Shown here: positions 56,724 to 64,000 of the stretch, in pieces
How positions within the stretch are numbered: position 1 is the first letter of the stretch
How the letters are laid out: each line of letters starts with the position of its first letter
From: Chaetoderma sp. LZ-2023a
Taxonomy: Eukaryota; Mollusca; Caudofoveata; Chaetodermatida; Chaetodermatidae
DNA: 64,000 bases
Direction: 5' to 3'
NCBI GenBank assembly: GCA_034401795.1
Contig: CM067369.1
Location: 86,127,129-86,191,128 of the forward strand
Program-made: the position numbers and the translations under genes
The notes under the pieces: generated by a model
What the model saw: the letters and a program-made list of their open reading frames with translations, nothing else
What the model was told of the DNA's origin: nothing
Database searches by the model: none

Positions 56724-59028
56724 CAGGGTTGGGTTTTGGACAGTCCAAAACTAACTTTGAGCAGACATTGTCCAAAACCTGTCTAAAACCTGTCTTAAAT
56801 GGTTTAAACCAGTCCAAAATTGTCCAAAACTATGTTGGACATATCACCATACTCTTATGCATCATAATCCTATTAAAAAATAACAAGAAATCAGAGATTG
56901 CATCAAAAGCACTATATTAAACAAATCCATTTATTATATGAGTTATTATTACATTTTTATCAAGATATGATAATCTTTTTAAAAATTTACATTGAAATGA
57001 CTGGCATTGCAACAAAATCAGTCATTCCTATGTTGAATTTTCAAAAGTAATTAATTTTATGTCATAATTCAATACATTTAAAATTTGGAATGGATAGAGT
57101 TAAAGATAGACCAGCCTTCTGTCAAATAAATGCATGTTTTTATTTATTTTCAAAACTTTGGGACTTGCTGAATATTAGTTTGACTGTTTGCATCAGTCTA
57201 TCTGAAGGGTGTTAGTGTGCTATGCCAAATTGTTTTCATAATATTACTGTAGTAAAGGTATTCAGGCAAGAGTATTTCTGAAAACCCTGGGTTGCAGAAA
57301 GTATAGGGTTAAGCAGATCATTGTGTGTTATTTCTAATCTTAAGCCAGCGCCCTCACAGGCCAATTATCACACCTATACCATTGAATTGTAAAGAGGCTC
57401 AGCATGTGATTGTGGTTATCAGAGGTTATCAGACCTGGCTCTATTACTAGCATGGCATCTCAGTCTTCTCGGATGGGACTTTAAACTGAGGTCCCGTCAC
57501 ACAGTGCCCATCACTGTGTGAACGTGAGCTAGGGTTAGGTAGGCAAGAAATTTCGGCATAGTCAAAGTAAACCGGATGCTGAATGGATCCCTCCTCGGAT
57601 GGAACCACGCAACATACGGATTACAAAACCAAAACCAAATTGCTAGAATTAGAATCTTTCGGAATTTTCGAGGGGACTATGGAGGGATGTAACCCGGATG
57701 ACTGACCGAGTTCGTCCTCGGACGGTCACAGTCACCATACGGGCTACCTAACCAATCAAAATCAAACAAGTGCGCGCTGGTGCCTGCTCGGATGATGGCC
57801 AGAAGACCAAATGGGTCCCAGGACCCGAAAGACCCCACACCCCAACCTCCCCACTCCCCCCAAAGGGGCCGGGAGGTCTCTGACCTAAAGCCCCCCCTTG
57901 GGTGCATCAGGTCATAAGACCGTACACACCTCCCCCGACCCAACACCTACCCCATCCCTTACCCACCCCTGTTAGGTCCAGGTTAGGCCATCCCCATTAC
58001 ACACGCCCAAGCATGAGGAGCAACAAAAAAAGCCATGGAAAAGAACAGCAACATGAGACAAAATCGAGAGACAACGATCAACACACACATACACACAGAA
58101 AGAGACACAAGCTAATGCACAAACCGACGTCACAAGAATTCACAAGAATTCAACAGAAACCATAAAGGCCAGGCATGAGTCTAGACCCTAGCATTGGGAA
58201 CTAGCATATAAACGCCTCAAATATTACAACACACACACTAGCATGGCAAAGAGAATAATTAACTCAGGTATCTGAACTAAAGGCGAGACATCCTATTGAT
58301 AGACAATTACAGTGAATAGTAACCGTACCTACATTGTACATTATGACTTTTAAACACAACTTAGCACAAATTTTTGAAAATTTTGAAGATCTTATGTGAA
58401 CATAGCAAATGTGTGTACTGAGTAGTGCATTCTAAAATAGCCTTAGAGAGCAAGGGCCTCAGTTAATTGTTGAAACAACATCTTAGCAGACTATATTTTC
58501 TCTTTGAGTTTAAGATTCTTCCATAGGCCATGAACATTTTGCAAGAAATAGATTTAGACACAGAGACAGTTCTCAATAATATAAACATCTAGCTGTACAT
58601 AGGTAGTCTAATATGTTTACATTATTGATTAAATAGGGTTTCTGTGGGTTTAACACAACTGGTCGAAATATACAGAGTTAAAACATTTAAGACAAACAAA
58701 AGTTGAACAAAATTAGCCCATGGATTATAGAAAGAAGCAAATAAGACTCCTAATTTATTGAAATCATATGTGTCCTTTTAGATTATTATTATTATTATTA
58801 TATAGCAATAAAGTATCCAAAAATACATGTAGATAACCATCCATCAATATGTACATGTACCTGTATGTGTCTAAATGCTATATAGTTGTTTTAAGAAAAT
58901 TACATTTCAGAAAAATATTTTTTATACCAATATTTTAGGTTTTGGACAGTTTTGGACAATTTAAGGTGTCCAAAACATATTTTGGGCGGACGGTTTAAAC
59001 CACTAGTGTCCAAAACTTGCCAACCCTG
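56724..59028. mobile_element. Non-autonomous hAT-type transposon with perfect 8-bp target duplication
   Basis: The ends are CAGGGTTGGGTTTTGGACAG (left) and the inverse of CAGGGTTGGCAAGTTTTGGA (right), alike apart from a 3-base gap. Exact target duplications TACACAGT lie at 56716-56723 and 59029-59036. Eight-bp duplications and CAGGG ends are diagnostic of hAT elements. The inside (2.3 kb) has subterminal 'gtccaaaac' repeats at both ends but no transposase. It holds a hairpin MITE core near 56980-57045 and a G+C-richer stretch of imperfect repeats ('ctcggatgg' type) at 57460-57800. Confidence 0.92.
58787..58802. repeat. (ATT)n microsatellite
   Basis: Short run of 'att' units inside the hAT element. 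Confidence 0.85.
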
Positions 59029-59036
59029 TACACAGT

Positions 59037-61050
59037 TACTGTATCATGATAATATCGCGATATATTGTGTAATTCTTACAGGGAGGCGGCAGATTGAAAA
59101 TAGCTGACATTTCAATCCCATTTACCAATCACAATTGTTGCAAGAACTGGCAAGATGTTAATAACAATGAACTACACCTCCTGAGCCCACTTAGAGCATT
59201 TACTAAGCAATTTCACATATGTAAATATTAATATTAAATGTTGTGAGAATCATTACTCTGAACAGTTTTATTGTTGTGATCATGTGAAATAACTGACGTA
59301 AAAAAAAAAAAGTTCAAGAACTATCTATCTAAATGTATCTACCATGATTTAAATCTTTTCAAACCAGTTTCGCTAAAATATGTTTGGTAGATAAATATTT
59401 TATTATTTATGTGGCCCAAAACTAAAGACTCGGCAAACATCGGTAGTCTCATGGAATTCTGTGCGCTACATATAGCAACCCCCTATTTTTTGTTCGCGTA
59501 CTCCGCACTGGAGTATAATTTACTTTCTGCAAAGCTGACTCGATATCACTGCGTGTACTTCGACCCAAGCAAACTCGTACCCTTCCAACTATGGGTTTTC
59601 TCGCAATTCTGGGCTGGTTTATGGCTATTTACAGGCAGTATATTACAATTCCAAGTGGGTCAAGCAAAATAAAAATGATGACAAAGAATGTATTGCATCT
59701 GTTTTCCCCCAGTAACATCGATGTTTGCTGAAAAAATATTTAAAATATAGCGATTTACAGGGCCAGACCTATCAGTCAGAACTTATTAGCCAGTAGATTA
59801 GCCTATTTTCGAATTTTGTTAGCCAGTTCAGAATTTATTAGCCAGCATATTAGCCTATTTTGGAATTCTCATAGCCAGATATCGGTTGTCTTAGCCAGAC
59901 AAGTTTTTTCTTAATTAGCCTATTTCTGTGTTTTCTTAGCCAAAGCATACTCTGTACACTACAAATCTGTCAAAATCAAGATCAATTGTATAATAATAAT
60001 ATATAATTAAAAGAATTGTCTACTAGCAACTGACTGCTGTGTTTGTTATTTTCCCCTATTACTTACTACTGACAAGTTGTTCACTTTTCATCCTTATTCA
60101 AATGAAATAAATAAATTGATGCATACTGTGACACAGGAGACCATGTCATGGATCATCTTGATCTGAGCACTGACTCCATCTGCCTTGTTCAATGCAGATG
60201 CCATTGATCATGAATAATCAAATCAAAGTTGATGGTCAGCATGTACAATGTAAGAGTTAGAATTAGATGCTTCATCAGGTGAGTGGGTCTCTGATCAATA
60301 AGTAATAAAGATGATCAGAAACATTTAATCATGACATGACCGTCATTGTCAAAATAAAACTTGAATCTAGACATTTAAGTTGGGTGCATGTGTATCCGCA
60401 TCATCGTTATTTACTTCGATAGGTCGCTTTATTCGAACCAAAAATGTGTTTATTTTACTCTGCGATGCCATCTTCTTTCTGTCAAAACTTTTAATAAACC
60501 ACGGGAGACTGTTCCGAAATGGAAACGTCTCAGACGCTGTAGAATCGGGAATTTTCGGTTAACAAGAGTGGAAAAGTAGCGAATTCGAAAACAACCGAAT
60601 GCCATATTTATTTGCAGATTATTTAACTGACATCGGCCGTAAGCAACTTCATTATCACTTCTACGCAACACCTGTGTTCGCGATGAACAGACAGCGAATA
60701 AATGCAAATTATGGATTAAATCTGTCAAAATATACCATAGGTGTATCGATGCTCGACTAATGTAGAGACCTTTTTAGTAAAACATGCAGATGGTGTGGTT
60801 TTGATTGATGATATGACGCACAACTTGCATGTAGCAGATTCCACCGCAATACCCGCATCAGTGCTCTAGTAAGAAAGACTAGTTCAGGGCTAGTTATAAA
60901 ACACTGCGCTCCTGACATTGTAACATGTACCAATATCTCATTGGCTTTTCGCGGAAATAAAACGCCTGTAGTGATTTAATGATTTTCTTTTTGTGACATT
61001 CGGTAGCTTTCGGATTCACTATATTGCATTGTAATGTAGCCGAGTATAAC
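59037..61050. other. No supported gene; small tandem duplication
   Basis: An ORF at 59409-59672 with hydrophobic stretches shows no known domain. 59780-59900 holds two copies of a 53-bp unit ('attagccag', 'attagcctatttt'). ORFs at 60380-60728 on both strands have no domain. Confidence 0.45.
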
Positions 61051-61304
61051 CATAGACTAACTATATAAAGACATGCCAAGTTGACGTCACTTGCGCAATT
61101 CGCCCCTTGGCGATAGTCGCGGTAAACTATCGGTGAAAAAGCGGTATTCTAGTGGGATAACTACGCTTCGAGTAACGTACAGTCATAAACATCATTTCCA
61201 TACTACGGGGGCAGTTTACCGTGACTAACTTCAGGTGGCGCTGTTTATAAATTTGGTATTATGCTGTAGTACAGTCTGTCGCGTCTTTATATAATTAGTC
61301 TATG
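61051..61304. mobile_element. 254-bp MITE with 22-bp terminal inverted repeats
   Basis: Starts CATAGACTAACTATATAAAG and ends with the complement, with one mismatch over 22 bp. No coding sequence, no clear target duplication and no superfamily assignment. The interior is richer in CpG than the flanks. Confidence 0.75.
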
Positions 61305-61985
61305 ACTTCGGTTAGGCGCGATCGCTAGTTTCAGGTTTACTGGAAACCACATAAATATGTTTGCGTTTGCAGAAAAGCTGTTTGCCAGCTCCATTTGATG
61401 AATTGTGTTAGTATTATTTTGCGTTCGCCATGAAACTCACCTAGATTTGTGTTTTATTCGCCATCAGTGAGAATTAGTCTCAAAAACGAATTGGCGAATG
61501 GGTAGGATGGGCCCTGATTTAAGCAAAGAAAATCTATGTTGCCACTGGCCGAGTTTGTTTGGGCCGAAATCACAGATTTTCGTTGTATTATTTATAGTAA
61601 CCGTTTTCTGTGTAAACGCCCTGTAACTAAAATAAGTAAGCAGTAACTGTTTTTGCGAATATTTTGGTATATTTATCAGAATCTCATGAAATAGTGAAGA
61701 TTGATGTTTTTCCACAAAAATATCGGTTCACGGCGAATGTATCATGATACATATTGCAGCTGTATCGATGTATCGGTAATACCGCCCATGACTACTAAAT
61801 AAGTTAGAAATGCCATATTCTTACATGAATAATATATTCTTTGTGGCGGTAATAGAAAGCGTATTAAACTCCAAAATACGTCTCGTTTAATTAATCAATG
61901 CTTTGTTTGCACTAATTAAAATGATTTCACTTATAAAATAATCCTTTGTTGTTCACTTTTCACAACTGCATAAATTGTCCGACAC
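61305..61985. other. No supported gene
   Basis: Contains 'tatcatgatacatattgcag' and 'tatcgatgtatcgg' near 61740, a possible end of the hAT-like family of 9601-10142. Otherwise unremarkable. Confidence 0.4.
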
Positions 61986-61989
61986 CATT

Positions 61990-63520
61990 TTTAGCTCAGC
62001 TGGCCTGAAAGGCCAAGTGAGCTTATGCCATTGTGACCGTCCGTCCGCTGTCCATCCCTCCATCTGTCAACTTTTCCTTTAAACAACTACTTCTCAAGAA
62101 TCACTGGGCCGATTTCAATTATATTTGGCAGGAAGCATCCTTAGGGCATAGGAATCCAAGTTTGTTTAAAGGAAGCCGATCGGTCAATTTGGCCATCTTG
62201 ATTTTTATGAAACGTCTTTAAAAATCTTCGTCTCCGAAAGCGCTTGGGAAATCGATTCAAAACTCATGAAACCTCATCTAGGGAAAAACTTAGGCCAAGT
62301 TTGTTCAAAAACATTTGATTGAAGGAATGGTTCGGCAGCTGTCTTGGATGATCTAGTTTTCCCGAAAATGACTTTTCCAGAACCGCTGAAGGGATCATAC
62401 CGAAATTTGGGAGATATGATTAGGGACGAAGGGCCATTAAAGTTTGTTCAAGGGAAGTTGATCCATAAAAAAACATGGCCGCCGTGGGCCAATCAAAATG
62501 TAGTGTGTTTGGCGGCCATATTGCATTTTTTTATTTGATTGATTTTGAGGCCGAAATTGGTTTTTTTATATGTTTTTGGGTATTCTGAGCTCAAATTTGC
62601 CATTTTCGAAACTGTTGGATAAATGGTTTGGTGGCCATCTTGGATTATTTTCCCGCCAAAGGCGCCCATACTAAAGCAATCTTCTCGAGAACTGCTAGGC
62701 CGATTTCAATTATATTTGGTAGGAAGCATCCTTAAGGCATAGGGATCCAAGTTTGTTCAAATGAAGCTGATCGGCTGATTGGGCCGGCAGCCATCTTGAA
62801 TTTCAGCCACTTTTTAGAAATGTCTAAAAATCTCCGAAACCTTTTGAGGGATGGATTCATAACTCATGAAATATCATCTAGGGCAAGAGCTGAACCAAAT
62901 TTGTTCAAGAGAACTTGCTTGACCAAACAGTTCGGTGGCCATCTTGGATGATCTATTTTTTTCTGAAAATAACTGCAGAACCGCTGAAGGGATCGGGCCG
63001 AGGTTTGGGACATATGATTATGGAATACGGGCCATTAAAATTTGTTCGCGGGAAGTTGATCTGTAAAAAAACATGGGCCCCGTGGGTCAATCAAAATATA
63101 GGTTGTTTGGCGGCCATATTGGATTTTTTATTTCATAGATTTTTGAGGCTGAAATAGGTTTTATATGGATTTTTTGGGTGTTCTGATCTCGAATTTGCAA
63201 TTTTCAAAACTGTCGGATAAACGGGTCGCCGGCCATCTTGGATAAAAATCTCCCATACTAAAGCAATAGGAAATTTAAAATGTCTTCCCGAGGAGACCTA
63301 CTGGGCCGATTTCAATTATATTTGGCAGGAAACGTCCTTAGGGCATGGAGATTTATGTCTGTTCAAATGAAGCCAATCGGCCAATTTTGCTAGCGGCCAT
63401 CATGGATTTTGGTCGATTTTTCGAAATGTCTTTAAAAGTCTTCGCCAAAACTGCTTGAACAATTGATTCAAAACTCATAAAATATCATTTAGGTTGATGC
63501 AAGTTGTATATCAGTTTAAG
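61990..63520 (+). repeat. 'GGCCTGAAAGGCC' repeat with ~600-bp tandem reiteration
   Basis: Starts 'tagctcagctggcctgaaag' and 'gccaagtgagcttatgcca' followed by 'ccgtccgtccgctgtcc'. Three units then begin with 'gggccgatttcaattatatt' or a close variant near 62106, 62698 and 63302, a spacing of about 590-600 bp; the third is incomplete. Each contains 'ggccatcttggatgatctat', 'cagaaccgctgaagggatcg' and 'gggccattaaagtttgttc'. This is the opposite orientation of 940-1625. ORFs at 62344-62538 and 62915-63157 give similar peptides because they are copies of one repeat. Confidence 0.82.
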
Positions 63521-63779
63521 TAACATGGCATGAAAGTTTCTTAATATTTTGAAACTATTTTACTGGAAGTTGTTGCAGCTTCTGCTGAAACTGGTTTCTA
63601 TAATTTTCACCAACATTGTGCAATAAATAGTACGTGTTGTATCTGCTGTGTAGAGTTGAAAAGATTATAGATATGTTATAATGTGCCTGTTTGATCTCAT
63701 ATGTCAACCTGTATTAGATGTGGGTTTCTATAGTGGCCCTGCTGATTTATATATCTCAGATATTTAGTTTACGTATTAT

Positions 63780-64000
63780 GTGGTGGCGCTCACCGTGCGT
63801 CCGTGCGTCTGTCCGTCTGATTCTTGTCCGGAGCAGATCTCGAAGAGTTTTAAACCTACAGTCACAATTTTTTCCCCAGCATATATATTACCTATAGACG
63901 AAGTGTCATGAGTTCGATTCGGCAAAATCCTCCCATATTCGCTAGAGTTATCTCCCTTGAAAGCTTAAAATTCGTCAAAATTTTCTTGTCTGGGACAGAT
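63780..64000 (+). repeat. Start of another dispersed repeat, cut by window end
   Basis: 'gtgcgtccgtgcgtctgtcc' followed by 'gtccggagcagatctcgaag' and 'gttatctcccttgaaagctt' resembles the opening of a second dispersed family of this type. The end lies outside the window. 63520-63780 between the two repeats holds nothing I can name. Confidence 0.5.

Noticed and set aside
59409-59672. 87-codon ORF with hydrophobic segments
   Set aside because: No known domain, no splice or promoter context, and A+T-rich flanks; chance ORF is the simplest view.
62344-63157. Two similar ORFs with an 'EPLKG' peptide
   Set aside because: They lie in tandem units of a dispersed repeat and have no domain, and equivalent frames in the copy at 940-1625 are short.

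Overview
The window is eukaryotic, and the repeat content suggests a marine invertebrate, most likely a mollusc. Evidence: genes broken by spliceosomal-type introns, no operons, and an A+T-rich background packed with microsatellites, MITEs and retrotransposon debris. I also recognise dispersed families built on 'GGCCTGAAAGGCC' and 'cataactcc' that I associate with mollusc genomes; this taxonomic guess comes from memory, not from a search. I found no convincing host gene, tRNA or rRNA. Almost everything I can name is mobile DNA.

Layout. 1-559: right half of an internally deleted Tc1-like element. 900-9600: dispersed and tandem non-coding repeats, a palindromic TTAA-type MITE and a foldback-like element (7077-7692). 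9601-10142: hAT-like MITE with another MITE nested in it. 13020-15650: decayed LINE on the minus strand. 15650-23260: non-coding block of alternating inverted repeats around a 500-bp (ACGC)n tract. 23284-30857: a 7.6-kb Mutator-like (MULE) transposon with foldback-style inverted ends, carrying a PHD finger, an OTU-type cysteine protease and a MULE transposase, all damaged. 30858-34650: decayed gag-like reading frames of an LTR retrotransposon, with a zinc knuckle and a CRE/TATA promoter. 34650-42320: further copies of the 18-23 kb block, one split by a second, complete copy of the deleted Tc1 element. 47517-54386: a structurally complete DIRS-type tyrosine-recombinase retrotransposon inside a 31-bp minisatellite. 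56724-59028: a non-autonomous hAT element with a perfect 8-bp target duplication. 61990-63500: a tandemly reiterated copy of the repeat seen at 940-1620.

How the parts relate. The elements are nested, so relative ages can be read. The two Tc1-like copies are nearly identical and look recent. The MULE sits in older repeat sequence and has since gained hairpin MITEs in a probable intron and downstream. The DIRS element interrupts a minisatellite that can be rejoined exactly. The most unusual unit is the PHD-OTU-MULE transposon, which combines a chromatin-reader-type finger, a deubiquitinase-type protease and a transposase between foldback ends.
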